Assembly (NCBI GenBank): GCA_029834535.1
Contig: JAQMWT010000546.1
Span: 1-64,000 of the forward strand
Direction: 5' to 3'
Source of the DNA: Chrysophaeum taylorii
Taxonomy: Eukaryota; Sar; Pelagophyceae; Pelagomonadales; Pelagomonadaceae
DNA: 64,000 nt
The notes under the pieces: generated by a model
The model's database searches: none
Seen by the model: the letters and a program-made list of their open reading frames with translations, nothing else
What the model was told of the DNA's origin: nothing
Translations under genes and position numbers: made by a program
Shown: positions 10,978 through 24,800 of the stretch, piece by piece
Numbering within the stretch: the stretch's first letter is position 1
Layout of the letters: every line of letters begins with the position of its first letter

Positions 10978-12840
10978 ATGGAAGGTAAGAACGACGATAA
11001 TTCAGGAGTGAGTGTCGACTTCTCGAAGCCTGACACGGTGGTGAACGCGACGTGGGGCGAGGTCCTCGCGGCGGCGGCTTCCGAGGCTCCCGACGCTCCG
11101 TTTTTGTCGTCGTGGTCGTCCGTCGAGGGCCGGTGTGTCGAAACGCTCAGTTTTCTCGAGTTTTATGACCGCGCGCGTGCTGTGGCGCGACGGCTGCGAG
11201 TCGATTGGGGCGCGAACGCGGGCGACGGCGTCGCGCTTCTGAGTCATCCGTCGGTCGACCTGTACGCGTGCGCGGCGGGCGTCCTGGTGCTGGGCGGCCA
11301 GTGCGTCAGCCTCAACTGGCGTCAGCCGGCCGTCGTCCTCGCTCGTGCCGCGGGCGAGACGGCACGCGCGCAGTTTTTGATCGTCTCGGCCGCTTTTGAG
11401 CGCCTCGCCGACGACATGGATTCGTCGGCCGAGAACGGCGGTCCTCAGTACGCGCGCCTCGCGCTCGCGCGCTCGCGACACAACGGCGCAACCAACACGC
11501 TCTCGACCTCGCCGCTCTTGGAATCGGAAGGAGGGCACGAAGACGTCAAAACCAACAACGGGGTGCGCGCCTGTGACCCGAGCGCGCCGGCGCTCGTCAT
11601 GTTCACGAGCGGCTCGACGGGCAAACCCAAGGGTGTGCCCATCACGCACGCGGGCTCGCTGTGGGCGTGCCGCACCAAGCTCGACGCCCACGGCGGCCTC
11701 GAGAACGTCCGTCCGAACGGGACCTTGAGCTTTCTCCCCAACTTCCACGTCATCGGCTTTATCAACAACTTTCTTTTCAACATGCTCTGCCGAGCGCCGT
11801 GCTACGTCCACCACGAGGCGGCGACCGGGCTGCTCACGGCGGATATCTTCGCCGCCGCGGCCAGCGACCTCGCCCCCGACGCGATCGACACGGTCCCAGC
11901 GATCCTCGAAGCCCTCGGCCGCGAAGCAATCGATCGCGGCCCCGACGAGGGCCGCGAGCTCCTCGCGCCCTTCGCGCGAGCAAAGATGGTCTCGTGCGGC
12001 GGCGCGCCCCTCTCGAGCGCGACGTACGATAAGCTCTCTGACTTTGGCGTCGCCGTCGTCCCTCAGTGCGTGCGTGTCTCCGCGTCGTGACGTGATTGTT
12101 TTTCGCAGTTATGGCCAGACCGAGCTCGGCGGCGGGTTCTGCCTGATGGGCCGGCCGCGCGCGGGCCGGGACCTCATGCGGCCGGTGCGCGGGGTGCGTA
12201 TCCTCGTGCTCGGCGACGACGAGGACCGGCTCGAGACGACCGCGGCCGTCGAGAGCCGACTCGCTGCTAATGGGGACGGCGAGGTGATTTTCGGGACCGC
12301 CGACCGCGGCGAGATCGTAGTCCTCGGCTGCGGCTCGGCGACGCCGGGGTACGCCAACGCGGAGCCGCCCGCCGTCCCGTTTTCGACGTCCCGGTCGACG
12401 GGCGACGTCTTCGAGGTTGTCGTCGGCGCTGACGGCGAGAAGTGGCTGCGGCACGTGTGCCGCCGCGACGACGTCATCATCCACGCGACCGGCGAGCTCA
12501 CGAACCCACTCCCTATCGAAGACGCCGCTTTGCGGGCCCTCGGCACGACGGAGGTCAAGCGCGTCGCAGTCGTCGGGCAGCGGCGGCCGTCTCCGGTCAT
12601 GTTCGTCGAGGAGGCGTACGCGGGCGCGCGCGAGGCAATGGACCTCTCGAAGGCCCTCGCTGTCGCCAACGCGACGGCCCCGGCGTATTCGCGCATCTCC
12701 AACGCGCGCGTCATCATCGTCGAGCCGGGCGCCGTCCCCGTGTCGGCCAAGGGCAACGTCGTTCGCCTCGATCTCGAAACAAAGTACGCGGCGGAGATGG
12801 ACGCGCTCGACGCCGAGCTCGCGGCGCTCGAAGAGGCGCT
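10978..12840 (+). other. PKS adenylation (AMP-binding) loading domain
   Basis: The P-loop TSGSTGKPKG is at about 11602-11632 and YGQTE at the exon 1/2 junction. RRDDVIIHATGELTNPLP lies at about 12460-12515, and the catalytic lysine is in VSAKGNVVR at about 12740-12765. The RxDDxI..GExxNP form and the AKGxVxR end resemble NRPS-like and carboxylic-acid-reductase adenylation domains more than amino-acid A domains. The domain probably activates a carboxylic-acid starter and loads it on the adjacent ACP. Substrate cannot be read from the sequence. Confidence 0.85.
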
Positions 12841-15800
12841 GAACTCCCGCGGGTCGGCAGGTCCGAAAAAACGTCGCCACCGCCACGCCCTCACCGCCAA
12901 GCCGGCCGAGGAGGTGCGGGAGGTGGTCCTCGCGGCGGCGACCGAACTCGTGGGCGGCAACGTGCCGACCGACGCGCCTCTCCTCGCGAACGGCCTCAAC
13001 TCGACGGGCCTCGTACAGCTCGTGAGAGTGCTCTCGGAGAAGCTCAAGATCGAGGGCCTCAAGCCGACCCTCGTCTTCGACCACCCTTCGGTCGACGCAA
13101 TCGTCGACTTTCTCGTCAGGCCTACCGACTACGACCTCGACGAATTTATACCTCCCGGGGCGGCGACGACGACGGCGGCCCCGGCGATCGCGTCCCGCGT
13201 GCTCCGGTCGCCGCCCGACGTCCAGGACTCGACCGCGTTCCTACAACGAGCCGTTGGGCGCTTCGACGCCGTGAGCGAGATCCCGATCCGCAAATGGGAT
13301 GTCGAGGCGGTCGAGACGACGTCGGATAAACTTCCCAAGCACGCGGCGCAAAGCACGCGGTACGGCGCGTTCCTCGACCCCGAATTCGAGTCGAGGTTCG
13401 ACGGCGACTTCTTCCGATGCAAGCGCGTCGAGGTCAACGCGATGGACCCCCAGCAGCGCCTGTTGTTGGACGTTGGCTTCGAGGCGCTCCACGCGACGGG
13501 CCATACTCGTCAATCCCTCAATGGCGCCAACGTCGGGACCTTCACCGGCGTCATGAACATGGACGCCCCCGCGCTCGCGCCCAAGCACTACGACCTCAAC
13601 GCGTACGTCATGATGGGATCGGGCTACTCGGCCCTCGGGGCCCGCGTCTCCTACGCCTTCGCGATGAGCGGCCCGTGCATGGTCTTCGACACGGCCTGCT
13701 CGTCGTCGCTCATCGCGGCGCACGTCGCGCGACGGAGCCTCGGCAGCCGTGAGTGCGAGTCGGCGCTCGTCGCCGCTCCCAACCTCATCTTGCTCGCCGG
13801 CTTCTTACATCTTGGGACCGCTATCATGGGCATGAACTCGCCGACTGGCCGATGCCATACCTTCGACGACCGCGCCGACGGCTTTGTCCGCGGGGAGGGC
13901 GCGGGAGCCATGGTTCTCGTACCGGGCGCCGACCACCCCGTCGTCTGCAGGGGCTCGGCGGCTAGGCACAACGGCCGCTCGGCCTCCTTCACCGCGCTCA
14001 ACGGCGCATCGCAGACCACGCTCATCCGCGCGGCGCTCGGCGACGCCGGCGCCAAAGGCGTGGAGATCGCGTACCTGGAAGCCCACGGTACGGGGACGGG
14101 CCTCGGCGACCCCATCGAGGTCTCGGGCGCCTCGACGCTCCTGTGTGGTGACGAGAGAGCGACGCCTTTTGCCATCGGTGGCGTCAAGGCCAACGCCGGC
14201 CACGCCGAATCGGCCGCCGGCATCACGGGCCTCATCGCGGCCTGCTGCGCGATCGACGCCGGCGTGCCGCCGCCGTGCGCTCAGCTGCGCCGCCTTAACC
14301 CGCAAGTCAGAGACGTGGCCGACCTCTCGTTCTTCGCGCCAGCCCTCGAGCAGTGCGAGCTGAGCGCCATCCCGCACCTCTCCAAGAGCAAGGCCGGGTC
14401 GAGCTCCTTCGGCTGGTCAGGCATCATCGCGCACGCCATATGCGAAGCCCCGGCGCGACGACCTGCTGCTGCGTCTTCTACCGTGCCGGATCAGGAAGAA
14501 AAAATTGAGACGTCCTTCGTCGTGACGACGCGACCTCCGCCGCCCGCGCTGTACCGCGCGCGCTACAGCGTCCCGAGACTCGGCGGACGCGGCCCGCCGC
14601 GTCCGCTGTTGCACGCGCCGATCGTGCCGACCCCGTCGGATGCGTCGTTGGTCGCGGAGACGCGCGTCGTCGGCAAGCTGTTTGCCGCGTTACGCGACCA
14701 CGTCATCGGGGGCAAGATCCTCCTGCCGGGCGTCGCATCGATGGAACTGGCGCTCTCGGGAGCGCTCGCAGCGCGCGGCCTGGGCGTCGCGTCGAGTCCC
14801 GTTACGCTCGCGCTCGCAGACGTGACTTTCGCGAGACCCTGCGTGCTCTCCTCGGAGACCGAGTGCGTCTTGACTGTCCGCGTGGGCTCGGACGGCGACT
14901 TCGAGGTGTCATCGGTGTCGGCAGGCTCGACGGCCCCTCCCACAACCAACGTCTTCGGCCGTGTCGACGAGTCTGCCGCGACCGACGACCGCGTCGACGC
15001 GCCAACCACCGCCCGCCGCCCGCTGCAAACGCACCCGGCCGACGCGGTTGGTTTGGTTACCCTCAAGCCGTCGCCTTCAGAGCTCACCGATAAGGTGTTC
15101 GTCCCTTCGAACGTCTCGAGCGTCACTCTCCACCTCTCCACGGGCGACGCGATGACGCGCAAGCTCTGCTTGGCTCGCGACAGGGCGCTCCTATCGACGT
15201 CGACCGACAACCTCGCCGACGCGGCACTCGTATCTGGGAGCGAGGTCTCGCTCAAGTACGCCTCGATTCGCACGCGCGCAATCGCTGCCCTCGCTAAGCC
15301 TCATTCGGACGAGGTTGTGTACTTGGTGCCAACGCTCAAGGCCGCCGTTGTTGCCAAAAAGGAGCCCCCGGTTGTTCTCGTCACGTTCGAACCCGACTCG
15401 TCGCCGCTGTTGGCGCGCGAGTCACCGCTCCCGTCCGCTCGCCCGGCCTTCGATGTCCGTGTGCACGTGTATTGGGACGCCTACGACGAGAAAAGAATCA
15501 CGTCGCGCGGCCCGCTCGAGGGGCCCCACAACGACAAGCTAGTCCTCGTCGATGCCAAGGGCGGCCGAGACGCGGCCGGGGCGCGCCGGCGCGTTTTGGG
15601 CGAGGAGGTTGTTGAGATGATCCGCGCAAGGGCAGCACCGAAGAAGGAGGATCCAGCGCCTTTACTACTACTTCGAGGGGCGGTCGTCGTAGCGTCGGGC
15701 TCGAGCGCGCTCACTCTGGCGGCGGCGTGTCAAATAGCGTCAACAACTTCAGATTGCGTCGTCGTCGTCGTCGTCGAGCGCGGCGGACCGGTCGCGAGGA

Positions 15801-18800
15801 ACTTGGCTGGCTACTTCGAGACCCTCTCGTGCGCCTCGAAAGTGTACTGCGTTGTGGGGGGAAATGGATACCCGCTGCCGTTCCCGTCTGAGAGCGTTGT
15901 CCTCCTTGAAACGGCGAGCCAGCCAACGCGCGCCGGCGACGGCCGCCGCGACGCGGCTCGCATCACCTTCGCGCCGATTGCTGCCGGTTCTGTGCTCCAA
16001 AGCGAGGCCAGGCTTCGAGGATCACCCCAGCTCATCGTGAGCACCAGTGCATCGAATACCGCTAAGCTCGACTCCCTGGCGCTGTTGTCGCGGCAATCGT
16101 TCGAGGCGGTCCTGTTGGCGCTTTCCTCGCGCACGATCGCCCCCGTTCTCAAGGAACCCGCCGCCAAGCCTTCTGGCCAAGCGGTCTCGGCTGCTGCGAG
16201 AAAAAAGCAGCCGCGTAGTGCGCGCAGACGCCCCGACAAAAAATCAAGTGGCGACGGCGGCAAGGCTGCAATCCTGACGACGGTGCGTAGCATCGCGACG
16301 TCGCTCGCCGGAGTCGACGTCGACTCGGACGCGCCCCTCATGGAAAAGGGCATCGACTCGCTCGCGGCGACGGAGCTCTCGCAAACGCTCTCGAAGAACT
16401 TCGGCGGAATCGACCTTCCGGCGACGCTTCTCTTTGACTACCCAACGCCCGCCGAGATCGCAGGTCTCTTGGCCTCCAAGCTCGAGACGGCGCCCTCGAG
16501 TCCAGACGCGGTGGACGACGACGACGACGACGACTTGGAGATTATGGCGAGTCCCGGCGACTTGGACGTCGCCGACGTGGCGCCATCGGGCTGGGAGGTG
16601 CAGGTCGCGGCCGTCGGCTGCCGGCTGCCGGCAGTCGACTCCCTCGACGATCTGCGGCAACTGACGAAGCTCGCGCTCGACGCCGGCGGGGGCGTGCCGT
16701 TGTCTCGGTGGGACGCTTCTGCGCTCGGCGAGAAACTGGCGCCCGACGTTGCCAGCCGCGCCTCGTACGGCGTCTTCCTGCGGGGCGTCGGCGACCTCGA
16801 CGCGGACTTCTTCCGCGTCAAGCCGCTCGAAGCCAACACGCTCGACCCGCAGCAAAAGCTCGTCCTCGAGGTCGGCTACGCGATGCTGCGCGACGCGGGC
16901 AAGGACCGCGACGCGCTCGCCGGCTCGCAGACGGGCGTCTTCCTGGGCATGATGAACGCCGACGCGGGCGAGATGGTGCCAGCGGTCCAGGACCTCAGCC
17001 CCTTCGACCTCACGGGCAACGGTTATTCGGCCGCCGCCGCGCGCCTTTCTTACGTCTTTGCGATGCGCGGGCCCTGCCAGACGGTCGACACCGCGTGCTC
17101 GTCGACGCTCGTGGCAACGCATGCCGCGCGCGACGCGCTCCGCTCGGGCGAGGCGGACGGGGCCGTCATCTGCGGCCCCAACCTCCACCTTCATGCGGGC
17201 GTCTCGATGGTCGGCGGCGCGATCGCCGCGATGAACTCGGTCACGGGTCGCTGCCATACGCTCGATTCGCGCGCGAACGGCTACCTTCGCGCCGAGGGCT
17301 GCGGAGGAATCGTCCTCGTGTGCGGCGAGGACATCGTCCCCGGAGGCGCCAAGGTGACTGGGCTCGCCGTCAAACACAACGGCCGCGCGGCCTCGTTCAC
17401 CGCCCTCAACGGGAGCGCACAGACCCGGTTGATCGAGGCGGCCGTCGACAACGCGCGCGTCCGGGCGAACGACGCGTCGCTTCTCGAGATGCACGGCACG
17501 GGCACGGCCCTCGGAGACCCCGTCGAGGTCGGAAGCGCCTCGCAGCTCTATGCCAAAGACCGCACGGGTCAGGGAATCGCCCTCGCCGGGATCAAGGCGA
17601 ACTTTGGTCACACCGAGTCCTCGGCTGGCGTTGCCGGCATCCTCAAGGCGCTCGTCCTCATGATAGACGACGACGTCGGGTGCAACGCGCAGTTGCGCGT
17701 GCTCAATCCCCAAGTCGCGTCCGTGCTGGCCGTCGGAACCGTGTGCTCGGTCGGTGCCGCACCGCGAGCGATAAAAATAAGCGGAGTCAGCAGCTTTGGG
17801 TTCTCGGGGATCATCTCCCACGCCGTCCTCGACGTCGACGCCCCGGCGCCCGCGTTCTCCAAAGTCGCGACTCGGCCGCTGCCGTCCCTGTATCGCGCCA
17901 AGCGCGCGTTCCGGTACGACGTGGCGCCGGACTCGCGGCTCGTTGCCTCGGGCAAGGCCAAACGCGCCTCGGCCGCTGGGACCTACGACGTTGACATTCT
18001 CTCGACCCGGCCCTCGAGTCCCCACGGATGCGCGTGGACGGTGACGACGACGCTCACAAAGGAACTCGTCCAGCTCATGACGGACCACAAGGTTAACGAC
18101 GTCGCGCTGTTTGCTGGCGTTGGCCTCGTCGAGCTTGGCTTTGCCGCCGTTTTGGCCAAGGCGCGTGACCGCGACGCGGCGCCTCCGTTCGCGCGCCTCG
18201 ACAACGTGCGCTTCATGAGGCCGTGCGTTATCGAGGACAAGCTCGTCATCGCGTGCTCGGTGACGGCGAGCGGCGGCTTTGAGATATATGCGAACGGTGG
18301 TCTTGTGTGCTCGGCCGACTCGTCGCTTCTCTCTTCGAACCGCGACGAGGTTTTTGCTGCTGCTGCTGCATTGTCGTCGGCTGGTAAAACTTGTTCGGCG
18401 TCGCTGGCGCTGCCGGCTTGGACGTCGTCAGTCTTGGACTCGGCGCGCGCGATCGAGAAGACGACGAAGCGCGCGCCGATCGAGGACGACGTTGGCGGCG
18501 GCGGCGAGAAGTACACACTCATCCCCACCAACATTGAATCCGTCTCGCTCGACGTCGAGGCGCTCGCCTACACAGGGGCTCGTACGACCGACAAGATTGA
18601 AGACCATCGGTCGAAGCTGGTCGCGAGGTTTGTGGCGACGCTCGCGACGCCGAAAGAGGAGAAAGCCGACACGTTCGCGCGCTTACCAGACTCGCCGACG
18701 CCGTCATACGTGATTAGATCGCTTACCGTCAAGGCCACGGGCCCGCCGAAGAAGATCGAACCTGCGACCTCCGAGGCAGTCGCCTACGAGATTGCGTGGA

Positions 18801-21800
18801 TCCCCGCGCGAGAATCCCCGCACCTGGTGCGGAAACGTCGCCTTGTTGGCGACCGCTCGTTCGAGTACAACGCGTTCGGTCCCGCGGCAGTCACGGTCGT
18901 CCAGCTCGCCGGGCAGCAACTCCCGGCGGCGGCCTCGCTCGATGTCCGAGCTGTGGGTGGCGCCTTCTTGGGCATCACGTCGCCGACCAGATGCATCCAC
19001 GCCCCAGACTTGCCGACGCTCCTCGCGGCCGCGCGCGCCCTCGAGCCTCAGAGCGTTTCACGACATCTAGCTGACCCGTCGCAGCTTGAGAGGGTGTCCG
19101 TGTTCTCGACCGAGATCCTTCGCGACGGCGACGGTTCCGTTCTCTCGTTCGTGCCGCTCGAGCGAAAGCTCACAATCGTCAAAAGGCAACAGCAGACGGC
19201 ACCAATGCCCGTCGCTGGCGCAGTCGTCGTGCTTGGAATGTCCGCGCTCGCGGCTGCCGCGGCTGCCGCGCTTGCAATCGACGCGCCTATCCTCGCGGAA
19301 CCAGACTTCGTCCTCAAGAACGCTAAAGTCTTGGGCGGCAAGCGTGTCTTCGCGTGCGATTCGGCAAGAACCATGCTGTCTCGCGCGCCCTCCATATCAG
19401 CGCGTGGCGACGTGTGGGTCGTGGGTGACGAAGCCGACGCTTCGGCGACCAAAGCGATTGTTGCGGCGCAAGGCTACGCTGCGTCGACGCTACTCTTCCG
19501 CCGCGCTGAGTTTGCCCCTTTCGCGGCGATGATTGGCTCGACGCACGACGGCTTGCGGGCGACGACAGTGTTCGCGTCCGACTCGATGTCGGCTGCGAAA
19601 AAATTCGTTGCGCTCTCCCCGAAGAACGTCGCCCTCGCGGAAACGATGCTGTCGTGCCTGGCCTCGACGCTGTTCGTTCGCTTGCCTCTGCAATTGGAGG
19701 TGACGAGGGGACGCTCCACTCCTGCGAGATCGCCGAGGTCGCGAGCCATCGCTGCCCCAGCAGCGAAGACGGGGACTACGACGCCGGCAGCGTCCTCTTC
19801 TTCATTGTCGTCATCTTCTTCTCGTGCGAAGAGTGGACCGAGCAAGGACGAGCTTGTTGCTTCAATCACCCAGATCGCGCAAAAGCTGATCGGCACGTCT
19901 CCCGAGGCGACAGCACCCCTGATGTCATCTGGATTCGACTCGCTATCGAGCACCGAATTCACCAAGAAGCTGGGAATAGAGTACGACCTGGAGTTACCAT
20001 CGACGGTGTTGTTCGAACATCCGAGCATCTCGGCTATCGCAGGCTACCTCGAAGACAAGCTCGCGCCTGCGGCTACCAACGCCGCTGTTGTTCGTCAGAT
20101 CGAGGCGACACAAGAGACATTGACGCCGCCGCCGCCGCCGCAGCGAACCGCACCGAAGCAGCGAAAAACACGAGCAGCTGCTGTTCCAGTCGGTGTTCAA
20201 AAGAAAGCAACTCCGGCGCTACCCAAAGCGAGCGTGCCTGTCAACAAGCGCGACAAGTCGGAGCTCGTCGCGTCGATCACACAGATCGCGCAAAAGCTCA
20301 TCGGCACGGCCCCTGAGGCGACGGCGCCGCTCATGTCTTCCGGCTTCGACTCGCTATCCAGCACCGAATTCACAAAAAAGATTGGCATCGAATTCGATAT
20401 CGAGCTGCCTTCGACTGTCTTATTCGAGCATCCGAGCATCTCGGCAATCGCCACGTTCTTGGACTCCAAGCTGGCACCCACGACCGTTGACCACGCGCCT
20501 GCGACCGACCAAACGGTCGCGAGCCCGGCGGAGGTTGTCGACGATTATGACGACTACGACGACGCGCCGGAGGTGGACGCTGACGTCGACGTCGCAGCGT
20601 GGTCGCGAGACGAGCTCCTCGACGTGAGCGACATGCGCGGGCAGGTGGCGATCGTGGCTGGCGCGAGCCGCGGTATTGGACGCGCGATCGCGCTCGCGCT
20701 CGCGAAGCGCGGGTGTGCGTGTGCCATATTCGGCCAGAGTACCGTGCAGAAGGTCGCCGACGAGTGCGAGGCGTTGGCAGGACCTGGCCGCGGACTCGGC
20801 CTTCGCGTGGACTTGCGCGACAAAGAGAAGGTCGAGGAGGCGATCGCCAAGGTTCTCGCCACCTTTGGCGGCCGACTGGACGTCCTCGTCCAGTCGGCCT
20901 CCGTGCACAGGGGGGGCGATATCCTAAATATCACCGAGAAGGGATTCGACTTCGTGTTGCACACCAACGTCATCGGCACAAGCATGATCATGCACACGTG
21001 TGCGCCAATCCTCCTCAAGTCGCCGCAGCCTCGCGTGCTCCTCGTCGCGCCCGGCGCCGTCTCGGCCAAGTCGTGGCTTAATTTTGCACGTGGAAGCACC
21101 ATCTACTGCTCAGCTAAGCTCATGATGGGCTTCTACCTCGAGCTCTGGGGCAAGGCGTATCCCGAAATTTCCATGTCGACGCTCTGGCCCAAATATGTCG
21201 TCGAATCCGCCGCGACGGATTCGCGTCAGGGCTCGAACAAACACCTCCAGGCTGATCAGAGGAAGATGGTCAAGCCGATTTTCATGGGCGAGGCGGCGGC
21301 GCTGGTGTTGACACGCCCGCAGACGACGCCCCGCATTGGCTGGGTCGACTACCACCTCGATGCCGACATCCACATGGCGATGGGTGTTGGGCGCGCACAC
21401 CGGGACTTCCTCAACGTTGACGGCAAGCCGTGGAACGAACTCGAGGTGTGCTTCCAGGTTGACGTAGAGGGCCGCAAAGATCTCGTCGAGGTCTACGAGG
21501 TGAATCCGCCGCCGCGTCCGGCGGCTACGCACGCGAAGAAGAAGAAGATACTTGTGATCGGAGACGTCTTGCTCGGCGACCTCGACAGCATCGATGTCGC
21601 CGTCGTCGTGTGCGGCGGCAGCGGCGCGGCGCCACAGCTCAAGAATAAGGAAGCCATCGTGTCCCCTGGACCTGCGGACGTCGAGGCCACGCTCGACCAA
21701 GCCATCGAGTCGCTCGGGACATATGCCCTCGATGCCGTGATCGTAGCGAGCGACGCGACGGCGTCTGCCGCCCCTGTCGAGGACCTCGGCGCGGCATACG

Positions 21801-24800
21801 ATCGTTTCGTCAAGTTCCCTTTCTTCGTGATGCGCGACCTTAAGCGCCGCCGCGATATGCTACGTGTCGACAGCGTCGTCGTTGCGTCGGCGCCGCCGGA
21901 CGTATTTCCGCTTGCCAATGCGCACGTGACGCTGAACGAGGTGCTTCTCGACAGGGCGCTCGTCTCGCTCGCCATCGCGATAGAGCTCGACAAGGAAAAG
22001 GACGCCCGCAACTACGAGATCAGACTCTGCTGGCCCGCATCGACGACCTTCCGCCTTCCTGCGTCTACGGCCGACAAGACCGAACTCGCTCGAACGGCGC
22101 TCGCGTTCGCGCTCGACACAGCCTCGCGGGACGTTCCTCCCGCGAGCTGCGCGGTCATTCGCGACGAACCCAACGGCTCCCCTCGGTCGAAGGAGCTCGT
22201 CACGCGGCTAATGTCGCCAGCATACGACGAAGTCGCTGGCTACTCGCCATTCCAGCCTGCGAGCGATCGCAAGTTCTGGCTTTCGCCTTTTGCGGCGGCC
22301 GAAGGCGGTTCGCGACGGCACTCGCTGACGACCACGCCGGACGTAGTCGCGACGAGGTTCGCGCTCCCCGGATACGTCGCGACGCGCGACGCGACCGAGC
22401 TCCGCGAGTTCCTGCTACGAGGCGGCGACGCTCTCGGGGTGGTGCCGCAAGGCCGCTGGGAGACGCCCGTCGCCGGGGCCGAGCACTCGGCTATCTATGG
22501 CGGGTTCCTGGGCGATCGGTTTGCTGCCGACTACGAGTGCACCGGAATGGTCGCCGTCGAGGCGCGCTGGGCAGACCCGCAGCAGCTGCTCGTACTCGAG
22601 GCGTGCTGCGGCTCAGCTCACGAGGCCCTGCGCGACGAAGCGTCGACCACCTTTGAGCGCCACGCGCTCGCGGGCAAGAACGTCGGCATGTACCTGGGTT
22701 GCGGTGGCGTCACGTACGGCAGCGGCGGTTTGGCCGACGCGTCGTCGCTCCGCAAGGCCGCCAAGTTCAACCTGTACACGGGGACTTCGTCGACGCTTTC
22801 GGTCGCCGCGGGTCGCGTACCGTACGTGCTCGGCCTTGTCGGTCCGTGCCTGTCGATCGATACGGCATGCTGCTCGAGCCTGGTCGCGACCCACGTTGCG
22901 GTCAAGGCGCTCGCCGCCCTCGAGTGCGAAGCGGCCATCTCGGCCTCGGTCGGAATCCTGTCGGAGCCGGCGAGCACCGCCTTCTCGATCGCCGGCATGT
23001 TCTCGCCCACTGGACGGTGCTTCACGTTCGACGCGTCGGCGAATGGCTACGCGCGCGGCGAGGGTTGTATTAGTTACGTCCTCGACCCTTCGCGACGACG
23101 ATCGACGCTCTCGCCCGCCGGCGTTCTGGGGACGTCGGTCCAACAAGACGGGCTCTCGGCGAGCCTGACTGCACCGAACGGCACGGCGCAGCGGAGGCTG
23201 ATCGCGGCGGTCGCGAACCGCGACGACGACTCCTCCTCCTCCCGCGCGTGGGAGTCGCTCGAGGCTCACGGCACGGGCACGGCGCTCGGAGATCCGATCG
23301 AGGTCGGCGCGGCCGCGGCGACGCTCTGCGACGCCCAAGGCCGCTCGACGCGGGCCACCTCGTTCAAGGCCAACGTCGGCCACCTCGAGTCGGCCGCCGC
23401 GGGCGCGGGGCTCGTCGCGCTTCTCGCGACGACCCTCGACGCCGGCGCGATAGCGCCCAACGCGCGCCTGCGACGTCTCAACGGCCACCTCTCGGGTTTT
23501 GTCCGCAATAGTCCGTTCTTCGCGCCGGTCGAGCCGACGCTCGCGTCGGGTGCGACGGCTGCCGACGGGGGGCGGCTGCTGCTCAACGCGGGTCGCTTGA
23601 GCTCCTTTGGCTTTAGCGGGACGATCGCTCACGCGCGTTTCGAGGCTCCCGATCGTCGCGAGACCGTCCGAGCCGTCGTCGCCGCCGAGACGGGGCCGGA
23701 GCTCTTCCGGTCTCGCGCGTTATTGCCGATCTCGCCGTACCCAGCCGGGCTCGCGCGGATTCAGGTGGCTGGGGCCGCCGCGCTGCTCCCGCCAGTCGGT
23801 GGTGGCTTTGATCTCACCTCGATGGACGAAACGGAGGAGCTCGACGAAGACGACGACGACGACATCGAGGACGCGCCGGCCGTCGTCGTCGACGTCGCGG
23901 GCATCGTCGCCGAGGTGATGGGGTTTGAAGTCGACGTGCAAAAACCGCTGATGGACGTGGGGCTCGACTCGTTCGTAGCTGGCGAGCTGATGAATCAGCT
24001 CAGCAGCGCGGCGCGCGCCGAGCTCCCGGCGACTCTTCTCTTCGACTATCCGAGCGTAGCGAGCCTCGACAAGTTCCTCCAGTCTGACGAGCTCATGCTC
24101 GTCGCCACCGGTAACGACGAGGCCCGCGAGGAGCGCCGGCGCCGTCGCACCGAACACCGCCGCAGGCAGCAGCAGCAGCAGCAGCTCTCGGTCATCTCCG
24201 GCGAGTCGTCGTCGTCGAACATCCAGGGAACGCGCGCCGTCGTGGGCTCGGAGGCGCGGACGCCATACGGCTCGCCGCTCTCGGCGATCCGCGACGCGCA
24301 CGCCGCCTCGATCATCGCCGTCGCCGAGATGCCGAACTCGCGATTCGACGAGGACCTTTTCGCCCGTGACTCGTACCCGATCGCCGCGACTTACGGCGGC
24401 TTCGTCGCGGTCGACGACTTGGAGCGCTTCGCGATGGAGTCGTTCGGCCTGAGTCGCGCCGAATCGGCCGCCATGGACCCCCAGCAGCGCCTCGCGCTCG
24501 AGGTTGGCCACTCGACGCTAATTCGCGACGGCGGTTACGCGCCCGACGATCTCCTCGACGCCAACGTCGGGTGCTACGTGGGCGTGCAGACGAGCGACTT
24601 TTACGATCTCGCGCGCCGCAAGACGTCGGGCGTCTCTGCGACGTACCTCGCCACGGGTGCCAACCACGCCGTCGCGTCGGGCCGCCTCCCCTACGCGCTC
24701 GGCCTCCGCGGCGCATCGATGGCCATCACCACGGCGTGCTCGACGGCCCTCGTCTGCTGCCACGAGGCGCGCGCGGGCTTGGAGCTCTCGGCGGACTCGC

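Noticed and set aside
11834-13084. Long minus-strand ORF (416 codons) inside the PKS gene
   Set aside because: It overlaps the adenylation and ACP coding sequence, is Arg/Asp-rich low-complexity text and has no domain motif. GC-rich codon use opens the antisense frames.
14450-14640. Possible acyltransferase after KS1
   Set aside because: No GHSxG or other AT motif, and only about 60 residues before the DH motif; an AT needs about 300.
16244-18088. 614-codon antisense ORF under KS2
   Set aside because: It lies opposite a complete ketosynthase; composition is Arg/Val/Asp-rich with no recognisable fold.
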